In this document: piece by piece, positions 35,482-44,956 of the stretch
Layout: every line of letters begins with the position of its first letter
Position numbering within the stretch: position 1 is the stretch's first letter
Assembly (NCBI RefSeq): GCF_051201685.1
Contig: NZ_CP179213.1
Span: 3,100,001 to 3,164,000 of the forward strand
Direction: 5' to 3'
DNA from: Luminiphilus sp051201685
Lineage (GTDB): Bacteria > Pseudomonadota > Gammaproteobacteria > Pseudomonadales > Halieaceae
Length of the DNA: 64,000 nucleotides
Translations under genes and position numbers: made by a program
Notes under the pieces: model-generated
What the model saw: only the letters and a program-made list of their open reading frames with translations
Databases searched by the model: none
Told to the model about the DNA's origin: nothing

Positions 35482-37149
35482 ATGCGCTTAATTCTGCCAA
35501 CCCTGTTGCTGATCTTTTGGTCGATAAATGGTTCGGCAGATCATCACACTGAACCATCAAAAATCAGCGCCAATAATCTATCCGATATGGTGAAGGTTAT
35601 GGCCTCTGATGAATTTCAAGGGCGAGCGCCCGGCACACCCGGTGAAGATAAAACCGTTGCCTACCTCATTGCACAAATGAAAAAAATTGGGCTAGTGCCC
35701 GGCGGCGCAGAGGGGAGCTGGACGCAAGCCGTGCCTATGATGCGCTCGGAGGTAAAGCCATCGGCAAAAATGTCCTTTTCTAACGCGGACACCGTTTTAA
35801 CTCTCGCACAAGGCACTTCAGTATCCGTCGACACTGCCACAGCCCTCACAAACATTGTCGCCACCGATATTCCCGTTGTCTTCGTGGGTTTTGGTGCTAA
35901 TGCTCCGGAGCAAGACTGGGACGACTATGGCGAGATTGACTTAACCGGGAAATTGGCCATTTTCTTAGTCAACGACCCCGATTTCGCGGCAGAGCCCCAA
36001 GAGGCCGTCGCAGGCCGCTTCGGCAATCGGCGTATGACTTATTACGGACGCTGGGCCTACAAGTTTGAGGAAGCGGCTCGACGCGGGGCACTTGGTGCCC
36101 TGGTGATTCACGAAACCGAAGCTGCCGGCTACGACTGGAGTGTTGCTGCTGCAGGGGCTGGGGAAAATGTCTCACTGGCTAACAAAGATCCCAAGGCACT
36201 CCCGGTTACGCTGCAAGGCTGGCTACATAACGATGCGGCTCAAGAACTACTGGCGGCAGCGGGCCATGATCTCGACGCGCTCAGAAACACGGCACGGCAG
36301 CCCGAATTTCAGGCATTTGAGCTTGAGGGCATTCGCTTTGATGCTGATCTGGAGGTCAAGATTACTACCTTTGATAGCCAGAATGTTCTGGGGCTACTAC
36401 CCGGCAATGAGCGACCCGACGAGGTCATCATAGCGTCCGCTCACTGGGACGCCTATGGTATCGGCGCCCCAGATGAGCAAGGTCGTACCGTGCGTGCCGG
36501 AGCCAATGATGACGCCCTGGGCAGCGCAGGTATCCTTGAACTGGCTCGAGTGATCAAAGCCCAGCCAGCCATGGCGCGCAGTGCTTTGTTTGCTTTCTGG
36601 ACTGCGGAAGAAGCCGGGCTTGTGGGCTCAATGGCCTACGCTGCCGACCCTATTTTCCCTATCGAAAAAACCGTGGCCAACTTCACTTTAGACATTTTAC
36701 AAACGGCGGGGGCGGCCAAGGATGTCATTCTCGTAGGTAAAGGCCAAAGCGACCTAGAAGATGACCTTGCTCGAGCGGCCAAAGCTGCGGGGCGCTACGT
36801 CACCGAAGAGAATTTGCCCGAAAATGGCCTTTTTTACCGAGCCGATCATTTCTCTATGGCCCGAGTGGGTGTGCCGGTTCTGTTGATGATGGGAATCGCC
36901 GGCGGCGCTGACCTTGTCGTAGGGGGGCGCGAGGCCGGCAACCAGTGGATCGCAGACTACATTGGTAACTGCTATCACAAGCCTTGCGATGCCTGGTCTC
37001 CCGACTGGGACCTGACCGGAGCAGTACAAGATATCGAGCTGTTCCGGCAACTGATTACCGAGCTGGGCGGCACTACGCGTTGGCCGGCCTGGAAACCGGG
37101 CTCTGAGTTCAAGGCAACCCGAGAACAATCGGCGTCTCTCAGGCAGTAA
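35482..37149 (+). CDS. Exported M28 family zinc peptidase
   Basis: 555 residues with a signal peptide (MRLILPTLLLIFWSINGSA). A protease-associated domain insert lies in the middle (about 120-260), then the M28 zinc aminopeptidase core: first ligand His in SAHWDAYG, bridging Asp in GANDDALGSAG, catalytic Glu pair in WTAEEAGLVGS, next Asp in NFTLDIL and last His in YRADHFSM. Works in the periplasm or outside on peptides. The frame opens at 35440; TGGAG before the ATG at 35482 sets the start. A terminator follows. Confidence 0.9.
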   Translation: MRLILPTLLLIFWSINGSADHHTEPSKISANNLSDMVKVMASDEFQGRAPGTPGEDKTVAYLIAQMKKIGLVPGGAEGSWTQAVPMMRSEVKPSAKMSFSNADTVLTLAQGTSVSVDTATALTNIVATDIPVVFVGFGANAPEQDWDDYGEIDLTGKLAIFLVNDPDFAAEPQEAVAGRFGNRRMTYYGRWAYKFEEAARRGALGALVIHETEAAGYDWSVAAAGAGENVSLANKDPKALPVTLQGWLHNDAAQELLAAAGHDLDALRNTARQPEFQAFELEGIRFDADLEVKITTFDSQNVLGLLPGNERPDEVIIASAHWDAYGIGAPDEQGRTVRAGANDDALGSAGILELARVIKAQPAMARSALFAFWTAEEAGLVGSMAYAADPIFPIEKTVANFTLDILQTAGAAKDVILVGKGQSDLEDDLARAAKAAGRYVTEENLPENGLFYRADHFSMARVGVPVLLMMGIAGGADLVVGGREAGNQWIADYIGNCYHKPCDAWSPDWDLTGAVQDIELFRQLITELGGTTRWPAWKPGSEFKATREQSASLRQ

Positions 37150-37161
37150 AGTGGCGCTCAC

Positions 37162-37187
37162 AAAAAACCCTCGACAAAGCGAGGGTT
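37162..37187. terminator. Terminator between convergent genes
   Basis: AACCCTCG (37166-37173), 6-nt loop, CGAGGGTT (37180-37187). On the minus strand the stem is followed by a run of six T (37162-37167), a good Rho-independent terminator for the siderophore receptor; on the plus strand AACATTTT follows, weaker. Confidence 0.8.
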
Positions 37188-37274
37188 AACATTTTGCGAT
37201 TATCTTCATCTCGACGCTTTTGAAGCTAATGGCGCCGCGCTATATCAGTGAGCGCCCCGAGTGAAATCGTAGAC

Positions 37275-39413
37275 CTAGAAATCCTTGGTAATCGCAAACC
37301 GCGCATTTAATGGTGCACCCACCGTCGCCTGATGCGTGCTGTGCGAGCTTGGGAAATAGTCGGTATCGGTCAAGTTCTCAATATTGACCTGCACCCTCAG
37401 CGTATTCGACAGTTGGTAGTACAAGGCGGCATCGATACGGGTATAGCTGGGCAACACCGCAGAGTTACTGTTGTTGATAAAACTTTCATCCTGATAAGTC
37501 AGACCCAAACCGCCGCTCAGCTTTTGTGAAAACTGAAAGGAGTTCCAAAGCGAGAACATATTTTCAGGAAGTTCCCTAGGCCGCTTGCCCGAGGGACCCG
37601 ACCGGCCAATTTGCTCGCCGTCTAAGTAAGTGTAGGCCGCCGAAATATTCCAAAAATTGGTCAAGCGCCCTTCAAACTGGATCTCTACGCCATCTGTTTC
37701 TGTCTCGATGACATCAAGTGTTGAGGGATCATTATCGGCGACCTGAGGTGAGGTTTGCTGAATCTGAAACGCGGCGGCAGTCAGACTCAAACCCGAGGTC
37801 AAATCCCACTTAAAACCAAGTTCCATATTCTCAAAGGTGTTGGGATCGAGCTGCCCTTTGCTGCCGTTGATATTGGCAAACTGTTCACCACTGCGAGGTA
37901 AAAAGGATTCACTGTAACTGGCATACAGCGACATATTTTCCGCAGGCTTAAAGACTACTCCCAAACGGGGGGAAACTTCCTCATCGGTCCTAGAGCTCTC
38001 ATCGCTGTTGGGCACATTGAAAACATCAATCTCAAAGTGATCGAAGCGCGCGCCCAGGACAATATCAAACTTCTCGGTAATACTGATCTCGTCCTGAATA
38101 AACGCCGAGTAAACGTCGATGGAAACACGGGTGTCGTCGTTCAAATCTACGTAAAAATCATTGGTCGTCGGCATTCCACTCGAATTCACACCGACACCTC
38201 CTAGCACCTGCAGGGGGCGATTTATAAAAAATGTTTCTTTGTCATCTGCGGTCGCAGACCAAAACGTGTTCCAGCGGTCCTGATCTGATTTAGTGTGGAC
38301 GAATTCCGCCCCCGCCAAGAAGCGATGCTGCATGCCTCCTATCGTGCTTTCGTTGACCAAGTTGCCCGACAGCACGGTATTTTGTCGCTGCGTCGTGTCG
38401 ACATAACCATCTAGCGTGACTTCGTTTGGCGCGCTGGCCTCGCTGTAGCCTGATGCATAAAAATTTTGATAGGACTTGTCGTAGTCACCATGGAAGAAGG
38501 TCGCTTTACCTTTAGTGGACTCCGAAAAATTGTGCTCAACACTGGCCATCAGAATGTGGGCTTTCAGCGTCGTCACATTGACATCTTCATCACCAAACGT
38601 GATTTTTTGGAAGGCCTCTACCGGGCGACCGTCGGTGCCTGTGGGAATGCCCCGATCAATAAACTGGTCGTGGTCTACATACTCATAGGACAAATCAAGC
38701 ATGGTGCTATCGTTGAGGCGCATCTTGAAAGTCGGATTGACCGCCATACGCTCTCCGTCGAAGAAATCACGATGATTCTCCAATCCTTCCAGCATGGCAT
38801 TGAGTCGGAACCCGCTATCGTCGCTAGTCGCCCAATTGGCATCTACCTGAACGCCGCCACCGCCAAATGTATCGGCATAACCCGTCAGCTGAGAAAACTG
38901 CTGACCCAGCTCTGGCTTTTTAGTGACTCGATTGAGAATGCCGCCGGTTCCACCTCGACCAAACAACAGAGCATTCGGGCCCCGCAAAATCTCTAGCTGC
39001 TCTAAGTTGTACAGCGGCCGAAAATATTGCACGTCATCGCGAACACCATCGATGAAGAAATCTGCGGTAGAACGGACGCCACGAAATACGACGGCATCTC
39101 GGTGGCCCTCACCCTGGGAAACGCTGACACCGGGCATGTATTCAACAATCTCTGAAACGGCCGTATAACCCCGCGCCATAATGACATCTGAGGTAACAAT
39201 ACTCAGGCTTTGGGGCACATCTAAGATCGGTGTCGGCGAGCGCAATGCATTGATTTGGCTAGACTGCAGGTACTGCCCCCGCACTAACGTCTCTTCAATC
39301 GGACGTGACTCTGCATCCACATCTGCTTGGGGTGGATTTTCAGCGTGAATTGAGGCCGCGTAAGCGCCTGAAACACAAACAAGCGCCCCAACCTTCAAAC
39401 TCTTAAATTGCAT
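37275..39413 (-). CDS. TonB-dependent siderophore receptor
   Basis: Outer-membrane receptor of about 712 residues of the siderophore type (FhuA/FpvA-like). Signal peptide (MQFKSLKVGALVCVSGAYAASIHA), TonB box region EETLVRGQYL, plug with SPTPILDVPQSLSIVTSDV, VVFRGVRSTADFFIDGVRDD and QLEILRGPNALLFGRGGTGGILN, barrel ending RFAITKDF. The substrate is probably a ferric siderophore, since a Fur-type site lies at its promoter. No siderophore synthesis or periplasmic transport genes are nearby, so it probably uses siderophores of others. Confidence 0.92.
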   Translation of the reverse strand: MQFKSLKVGALVCVSGAYAASIHAENPPQADVDAESRPIEETLVRGQYLQSSQINALRSPTPILDVPQSLSIVTSDVIMARGYTAVSEIVEYMPGVSVSQGEGHRDAVVFRGVRSTADFFIDGVRDDVQYFRPLYNLEQLEILRGPNALLFGRGGTGGILNRVTKKPELGQQFSQLTGYADTFGGGGVQVDANWATSDDSGFRLNAMLEGLENHRDFFDGERMAVNPTFKMRLNDSTMLDLSYEYVDHDQFIDRGIPTGTDGRPVEAFQKITFGDEDVNVTTLKAHILMASVEHNFSESTKGKATFFHGDYDKSYQNFYASGYSEASAPNEVTLDGYVDTTQRQNTVLSGNLVNESTIGGMQHRFLAGAEFVHTKSDQDRWNTFWSATADDKETFFINRPLQVLGGVGVNSSGMPTTNDFYVDLNDDTRVSIDVYSAFIQDEISITEKFDIVLGARFDHFEIDVFNVPNSDESSRTDEEVSPRLGVVFKPAENMSLYASYSESFLPRSGEQFANINGSKGQLDPNTFENMELGFKWDLTSGLSLTAAAFQIQQTSPQVADNDPSTLDVIETETDGVEIQFEGRLTNFWNISAAYTYLDGEQIGRSGPSGKRPRELPENMFSLWNSFQFSQKLSGGLGLTYQDESFINNSNSAVLPSYTRIDAALYYQLSNTLRVQVNIENLTDTDYFPSSHSTHQATVGAPLNARFAITKDF

Positions 39414-39431
39414 TACTACTACCATTAACCT

Positions 39432-39461
39432 TAATGAGAATCGTTATTATTATGATTAATA
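39432..39461. promoter_or_regulatory. Fur box(es) of the siderophore receptor
   Basis: TAATGAGAATCGTTATTA (39432-39449) matches the 19-bp Fur consensus well, and a second overlapping ATTATTATGATTAATA continues to 39461. It overlaps the -10 region of the leftward promoter. Confidence 0.75.
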
Positions 39462-39469
39462 GTCATTAA

Positions 39470-39475
39470 TGTCAA
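39470..39475 (-). promoter_or_regulatory. -35 TTGACA of the siderophore receptor promoter
   Basis: Minus-strand TTGACA with AATAAT 18 bp downstream as -10 (inside the Fur site). Confidence 0.55.
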
Positions 39476-39983
39476 GGGCCGGAGCCCTTTAGCGCTCAAG
39501 GATCCCGCGTTCTCGGTCAGCATACGGCCCCTAAATATGGCCTCTAAACATACAGCGAAACACTGACTGAACAGCAGAGGTCAAAAACATACCGACCAGA
39601 GCGTCTAACATGCCTCGGATGCAATAAAAAAGAATCAGCTTGCGCTCTTGGCTAGCGACACTGGATGGGACGGCATATGAGGTCATTTCATAGCATCGGA
39701 AATTAGTCCTGCGGGCTGCATTTTTACCTGACCGCCGCGAATAAAAAGAGCGCTATAGGCGCAAAGACTGCCCCGGCCCTTCCCCCATTTTAAAGTCAAA
39801 TAACCTGACCATTTGTTACCTAGAGCCTAGGTTTTGGCTCGCAAGAAACCACCAAAGCAACATAAACTTACGTGAAATCACGCGATGGTTAGACCCCCTT
39901 AACACACACCCGCTAGCTGCTGTCGCGCGAATCTTATTTTTCCTTTAAACTTATATGGGTTTTATTATGCAAGCCAAGAAGCT

Positions 39984-40922
39984 ATGACTTTATTCAACCG
40001 CACGCGTATGCCCCTGATCGTTGCCCCCATGTTTTTAGTTTCGTCGCCGGAATTGGTCGTGGCAACCGCCCAAGCCGGTTTAATTGGTGGCCTACCCGCA
40101 CCCAATGCCCGAACTACAGAAATACTTGACCAGTGGATGGCGCAGATCTATAACGCTTTGGCGCCGGACGATTTACCCTGGTTGTTCAATATGTTTGTTC
40201 ACTCCACTTACGATAGGTTTGAGCAAGAGCTCGCCTTGGTCAAACGGTACAAACCGACGCTGGTATCAACGGCATTGGGCTCGCCCCAGCGGGTTATAGA
40301 CACGGTTAAAGGTTATGGCGGGCAGGTCTTTGCCGATGTCATCAGCCGCGATATGGCCAAAAGGTCAGTCGCTGCTGGTGTCGATGGGCTCATTCTGGTG
40401 ACGCAGGGTGCCGGCGGTCATACCGGTCGCTACCACCCTCTGGCGTTGTTGGCTGAGGTCCGGGAGTTCTGGGATGGCCCTCTGGGCATCGCGGGCTGCA
40501 TTTCTCGTGGCTCGGATGTAGCAGCAATGTTGGTTGCAGGTGCTGACTTTGCTGTGGCAGGCACTCGGTTTATCGCAGCCAAAGAGAGTCTTGCGTCGGC
40601 TGACTATGTGGCAATGATGATGGCTTCTAACAGCGAAGATATCATAGAAAGCAAAGTGGTCAGCGGCGTTACTGCGAACTGGATCAAAGCCAGTTTAGAG
40701 CAGGCAGGCATCGATCTTTCGAGTTCAGGAGTTTCAAAGCCCATAGATTTATCGGGCAATCGCGCAGACAAAGCATGGAAAAACGTTTGGTCTGCTGGGC
40801 AAGGTGTGAGCACGATAAAAAAAGCTCAGCATTGTCAGGAAATTGTGGATAACCTCCACCGAGAATTTATTGAGGCCCTGCATAAATCCAGCCAGTTGTC
40901 TGAGAACGCCAAACACTGCTAG
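39984..40922 (+). CDS. Nitronate monooxygenase / 2-nitropropane dioxygenase-like FMN enzyme
   Basis: FMN-binding TIM barrel of 312 residues. Seen: PLIVAPMFLVSSPELVVATAQAGLIGGLPA, LILVTQGAGGHTGRY (phosphate-binding and catalytic His region), GIAGCISRGSDVAAMLVAGADFAVAGTRFIA. In related catabolic clusters such proteins can also be enoyl reductases or take part in beta-oxidation of odd acids, so nitroalkane oxidation is not certain. It opens the plus-strand side of the carotenoid-oxygenase cluster, but 327 bp separate it from the next gene. Confidence 0.85.
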   Translation: MTLFNRTRMPLIVAPMFLVSSPELVVATAQAGLIGGLPAPNARTTEILDQWMAQIYNALAPDDLPWLFNMFVHSTYDRFEQELALVKRYKPTLVSTALGSPQRVIDTVKGYGGQVFADVISRDMAKRSVAAGVDGLILVTQGAGGHTGRYHPLALLAEVREFWDGPLGIAGCISRGSDVAAMLVAGADFAVAGTRFIAAKESLASADYVAMMMASNSEDIIESKVVSGVTANWIKASLEQAGIDLSSSGVSKPIDLSGNRADKAWKNVWSAGQGVSTIKKAQHCQEIVDNLHREFIEALHKSSQLSENAKHC

Positions 40923-41249
40923 AGCGACTGCCTGTCGGCTGTGGAAACAGATTACCTGTTACAACTCTTTGCCTGCCTGATCGACCGCTGATTAAAAATT
41001 CCACCTCTCGAAATTTGCGCCCCCCCTAGACCCTTGCTAAGGGTTAGTGCGAAAACACGCTGACCTTAAAAGTTAGCAATGAGCCCTTGTGAAAAAACAT
41101 TACATCCAGAGAGCCAATACCAGTTGTTGCCAAATGCAATTGTGCGTAATCTTAGTTAGTCTCCTTGTGAAAGTTACAACTTTGCGGTCGCTATTGAACA
41201 AATCGCTCGGAGCATCCAATAAAAATAAAGCAACTGCTTAAGGCACGTT
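40923..41249. other. Intergenic stretch upstream of the hydrolase operon
   Basis: 327 bp. I see no gene. An imperfect 15-bp dyad, TTGTGAAAGTTACAA (41165-41179), lies about 70 bp before the hydrolase start and could be an operator; there is no second copy to support it. Confidence 0.35.
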
Positions 41250-42059
41250 ATGGTGAACACACAACATTACACCACTATCCTCCCTGACCATGCCGTTTGG
41301 GGTCATGGGGAATACACCGTGTTTCTGCTTCACGGCGGCTACGGCTGCAAAGACTACTGGCTCCCCGAAGTCGCCCACCTCTTGGAGCACGGGTTTCGCG
41401 TTGTCGCCTGGGATACACCGGGTTACGGACTTAGCCCGCTGCCCGAGGGGCCTTACACGATTGAACTGATGGCCGATAATTTCAATCTTTTGGTGGATAC
41501 CGTAGGGTCACCGGGTAAAAAAAATATCCTTTTGGGACACAGCATGGGTGGACTAATTGGTCCGAAGGCCGCTGCCGATAAGCCTGAACGCATTGCTGCA
41601 CAAATTATTTCATCAACCGTAGAATCCTTAGGACACACAGCCCCCGATTATCAAGCAGCCTTTGTTGCCGAACGATTGGGCCCCTTGGAAGCTGGGCTCA
41701 CCCTGAAAGCGGCGGTTCCCGAGCTCATGAAAAAAATGATGGGCCCAGATTCCTCAGGGGAAGCCGTCGATTTGGTGTTAAAAATTACGGCGGAAACAAA
41801 AGACGAAACCTTCAAAGCAGCACTCCAAGCCATTGTTGCCTACGACGGGAGATCAGCCTTACGCGCGACGACAGTACCCACTTTGTGTATCGCTGGCGAG
41901 CTTGATCCTGTTGGAAAACCCGAGATGATGAAAAGCCTTGCCAATACCGTCACAGGGGAATTCGTCTGCATACCTGAGGTTGCTCATTACTGCTGGGCTG
42001 AAAAACCGCAGCTGTTTAACGACGCGGTGATGAAATTTCTCGCGGGAGTCATACAGTGA
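41250..42059 (+). CDS. Alpha/beta hydrolase
   Basis: 269 residues. HGG oxyanion motif in VFLLHGGYGCKDYW, nucleophile Ser98 in LLGHSMGG, acid Asp in AGELDPVG, base His in PEVAHYCWAEKP. No signal peptide. AAGG 8 nt before the ATG. Similar enzymes open rings (meta-cleavage hydrolases) or split esters. Its stop overlaps the start of the MFS gene, so they are one transcript, continued by the first carotenoid oxygenase and a second hydrolase. Confidence 0.87.
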   Translation: MVNTQHYTTILPDHAVWGHGEYTVFLLHGGYGCKDYWLPEVAHLLEHGFRVVAWDTPGYGLSPLPEGPYTIELMADNFNLLVDTVGSPGKKNILLGHSMGGLIGPKAAADKPERIAAQIISSTVESLGHTAPDYQAAFVAERLGPLEAGLTLKAAVPELMKKMMGPDSSGEAVDLVLKITAETKDETFKAALQAIVAYDGRSALRATTVPTLCIAGELDPVGKPEMMKSLANTVTGEFVCIPEVAHYCWAEKPQLFNDAVMKFLAGVIQ

Positions 42060-43417
42060 ACACCAGCCCCTCGCCAACAAAAGTTCAACCGGCATCAAGT
42101 AATGCCTACGCGTGGTATGTCGTTATCGTGCTCATGCTTTGCTACGCCCTGTCGTTTATTGACCGACAAATTTTGAGCCTTATGGTTGAGCCCATCAAAG
42201 CTGATCTAGGCCTTTCTGATACTGAATTTAGCCTGCTACAAGGTATGAGTTTTGCCATTTTTTATACGTTTGTCGGTTTGTACATGGGCAAGTTGGCCGA
42301 CACCCGAAATCGCCGCAATTTAATCGTTGCGGGTATCACTGCATGGAGCCTGATGACCGCGTTGTGCGGAATGGCCAAGAGTTTTGGTCATTTGTTTATC
42401 GCCCGTGTTGGTGTCGCAGTCGGCGAGGCTACCTTATCGCCTGCGGCTTATTCCATTACGGGTGACTACTTCACCAAGGAAAAGCTAGGACGTGCCATGA
42501 GCACCTACTCTGTGGGTGTCTTTTTGGGAAGCGGGCTGGCTTTTGTGGTCGGCGGTGCGTTGATTGCCAGCATTCCCGCGGTCACCGATCTCCCACTACT
42601 GGGAGAGCTCAAAGCCTGGCAAATGGTGTTCATCATTGTCGGCCTGGCAGGTATTCCCTTTGCACTTTTGGTACTCACCGTAAGGGAACCATTACGAGGC
42701 CGGTTTAGTGAGCAACAAATAGACCCTGAGGAAAAGGTGAGCGTTGCCAAGTCACTGCGACACTTTACCTCGAGATGGCGATTTTATGGCCCTCACTTCC
42801 TCGGATTCTCCATGCTTACCACCATTGGCTACGCGTTCCACTCTTGGGTGCCGGCATTCTTTATTAGGACCCACGGCTGGGAAGCCAGTGAAATTGGCAT
42901 CAGTTACGGCACGATCAATATCATTACAGCGCCTCTCGGGGTTCTGATCGGAGGATGGTTCGGCGATAGATTACTCAAGGCCGGACGTTCCGATGCTTAC
43001 CTCGTAGGGCCCATCATAGGTGCGATACCCCTGTGGATTTTTGCCTCTTTAGCCACTGCACCCTTCATATCGGCGCCGGTAATTTCATTGGGCTTGCTGG
43101 CCGCCCTCCACTTCTTTGCCAGCTTTCACGCCGGCATGGCTGTTGCAGCGCTGCATACTGCAACGCCGATCACCATGCGCAGCCAGGCTACCGCCGCCTA
43201 TTTATTCGTCATTAACTTAGTCGGTTTAGGTGGAGGCCCGCTCGTAGTCGCACTGCTCACCGACTTTGTTTTCCAAAACGAACAGCTGATCGGATCATCT
43301 CTGATGATTGTGGGTGGCTGCGCAACCCCCATAGCGATTTTCATGCTCACCCTAGCGGCCCGTCAGTACCCCAAAAACGTTGCGCAAGCCGCTGCTGCAC
43401 ATCCGCCTAAGGATTAG
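42056..43417 (+). CDS. MFS transporter
   Basis: 453 residues, about twelve membrane segments. The first loop has GKLADTRNRRNLIVAG, the family's loop 2-3 motif, and ALSFIDRQILSLMVEPIKADLGLSDTEFSLLQG is typical of the carriers often annotated as spinster-like, found beside aromatic and terpenoid degradation genes. GTG start overlaps the hydrolase TGA by 4 bp. Likely imports or exports the pathway's substrate across the inner membrane. Confidence 0.9.
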   Translation: MNTSPSPTKVQPASSNAYAWYVVIVLMLCYALSFIDRQILSLMVEPIKADLGLSDTEFSLLQGMSFAIFYTFVGLYMGKLADTRNRRNLIVAGITAWSLMTALCGMAKSFGHLFIARVGVAVGEATLSPAAYSITGDYFTKEKLGRAMSTYSVGVFLGSGLAFVVGGALIASIPAVTDLPLLGELKAWQMVFIIVGLAGIPFALLVLTVREPLRGRFSEQQIDPEEKVSVAKSLRHFTSRWRFYGPHFLGFSMLTTIGYAFHSWVPAFFIRTHGWEASEIGISYGTINIITAPLGVLIGGWFGDRLLKAGRSDAYLVGPIIGAIPLWIFASLATAPFISAPVISLGLLAALHFFASFHAGMAVAALHTATPITMRSQATAAYLFVINLVGLGGGPLVVALLTDFVFQNEQLIGSSLMIVGGCATPIAIFMLTLAARQYPKNVAQAAAAHPPKD

Positions 43418-43419
43418 CC

Positions 43420-44910
43420 ATGTTAAAAGTGATGAATGAAGAGCGGTGCACCATACTTGAAGGCAACGACAGCCCTTTTTTAAATGGCGCGTTTAAACCT
43501 AACTTTAAAGAATATAACGCAGATACCAGTAGCCTCACCGTAAAAGGAGAGATACCCGAAGATCTCTGGGGGGTCTATGTCAGGAATACCCACAACCAGG
43601 TCCACGAGCCTCTGGGAAAATACCACCCCTTTGATGGCGACGGCATGTTGCACGCAATGTACTTCAACAATGGTCAGGCCGAATACCGCAATCGATTTGT
43701 TCACACAACGGGTTTTCTCGCCGAAAAAGGCGCTGGAAACGCCTTATGGCCTGGCATCTTAGAACCCGACCGCCGTGCCTTCCGAGGCTGGGGAGCCATC
43801 GGCGCTATGAAGGATAACGCTGGCACTGACATCATATGTCACGCCGGGAAGTTGCTAGCGACTATGAGCCAAGGCAGTGAGCCCTGGCGATTAGACCCCG
43901 TCACGCTGGAAAACCTAGGGCCAGACCCAAAGCTGGCAAGTGTCGTAGGCCATGACGGTATTGCCGGCGAGTTCAAAATCGACAGTAAAACGGGAGACAT
44001 GGTTTTTTTAAACTACCCGGAAAACCCGCCTTGTATCAACGTTGGTATTGCCAATGCGGCAGGAGACGTTGTTGATTACCGTCGAGTGGACCTTCCTAGC
44101 CCTCGATGGCCACATGATTTGGGTATCACCGAAAATTTCATCATCATCCACGACTTGCCGCTATTTTTCGATGCGGAGTTACTAGCGGCGGGTAAGCGTG
44201 AACTCCGTTTTCATGACCACATTCCCTCTCGCTTCGGCATCATTCCCCGCGCGAATCTCCATGCCGACGTGCAGTGGTTTGAGACGGAGCCGTCCTTCAT
44301 TCTGCACAGCGCTAATTACTATGAACACGGCGACGAAATTATTATGGACTCCTGCCTCTCTTTCGACCCAAAGGGTCCCGGGGTCAGTGAACATAAAGAT
44401 CACAACGCGCGCATCATGGCGCACCTCGATAAACACCAAACAAAAACTCGACTTCATCGTTTGACGTTCAACCTCTCAACAGGAAAGTCATCACAAACAC
44501 GCATTAACGACGAGATTGTCGAATTTCCCGTCTGTGCCAATGCCGTGAAAGGCTACCCCTACCGCTACGCCTACGCGAGTTTGTTCGAACCCGGGCAATG
44601 GCTCATGAACGGCATCATTAAGTTTGATCTGAATACCGGTGCAACAACTCGCTACCACTACGGCCCGCAGCGGTATGGTGGAGAAGTGCATTTTGCCGCC
44701 AAAAGAAATAGTCAAAGTGAAGACGACGGGTACCTTATTGTCTTTGTTCAGGACCTTGCGGCCGACCAATCTGAGTGCCTCATTTTGGACGCCCAAGCCA
44801 TTGATCAGGGCCCTGTGGGTAGCATTACATTGCCAGAGCGAATTCAAACCGGCACCCATGCTTGCTGGGTTGAAGGCGAGCGCCTTCATGGGGAACCCCA
44901 ACACCTTTAA
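43420..44910 (+). CDS. Carotenoid oxygenase (RPE65 family) paralog 1, one iron ligand altered
   Basis: 496 residues of the carotenoid cleavage / lignostilbene dioxygenase family, which splits a C=C bond with non-haem Fe(II) held by four His. Three ligands are plain: His232 (PHDLGITENF), His296 (FILHSANYYEHGDE) and His480 (GTHACW). At the first position, where relatives read SAHxKxDP, this protein reads AGEFKIDSKTGD, with Glu184 for His. Spacing matches the cyanobacterial enzyme, so it is not a misread frame. It may bind iron as 3-His/1-Glu, or be inactive or have a changed reaction. ATG 2 bp after the MFS stop; an ATG four codons later is the alternative. Confidence 0.88.
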   Translation: MLKVMNEERCTILEGNDSPFLNGAFKPNFKEYNADTSSLTVKGEIPEDLWGVYVRNTHNQVHEPLGKYHPFDGDGMLHAMYFNNGQAEYRNRFVHTTGFLAEKGAGNALWPGILEPDRRAFRGWGAIGAMKDNAGTDIICHAGKLLATMSQGSEPWRLDPVTLENLGPDPKLASVVGHDGIAGEFKIDSKTGDMVFLNYPENPPCINVGIANAAGDVVDYRRVDLPSPRWPHDLGITENFIIIHDLPLFFDAELLAAGKRELRFHDHIPSRFGIIPRANLHADVQWFETEPSFILHSANYYEHGDEIIMDSCLSFDPKGPGVSEHKDHNARIMAHLDKHQTKTRLHRLTFNLSTGKSSQTRINDEIVEFPVCANAVKGYPYRYAYASLFEPGQWLMNGIIKFDLNTGATTRYHYGPQRYGGEVHFAAKRNSQSEDDGYLIVFVQDLAADQSECLILDAQAIDQGPVGSITLPERIQTGTHACWVEGERLHGEPQHL

Positions 44911-44956
44911 TTATTAGCAACAGGGTTCGTCATAAATTTGAGCTGGATCATAACCA

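Larger units (their letters stand above)
39414..39983. other. Intergenic stretch: Fur-controlled promoter, then no gene seen
   Basis: 570 bp between divergent genes. The left 65 bp hold the promoter and Fur-type site of the siderophore receptor. From about 39480 to 39983 I see no credible gene or repeat. Confidence 0.5.
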
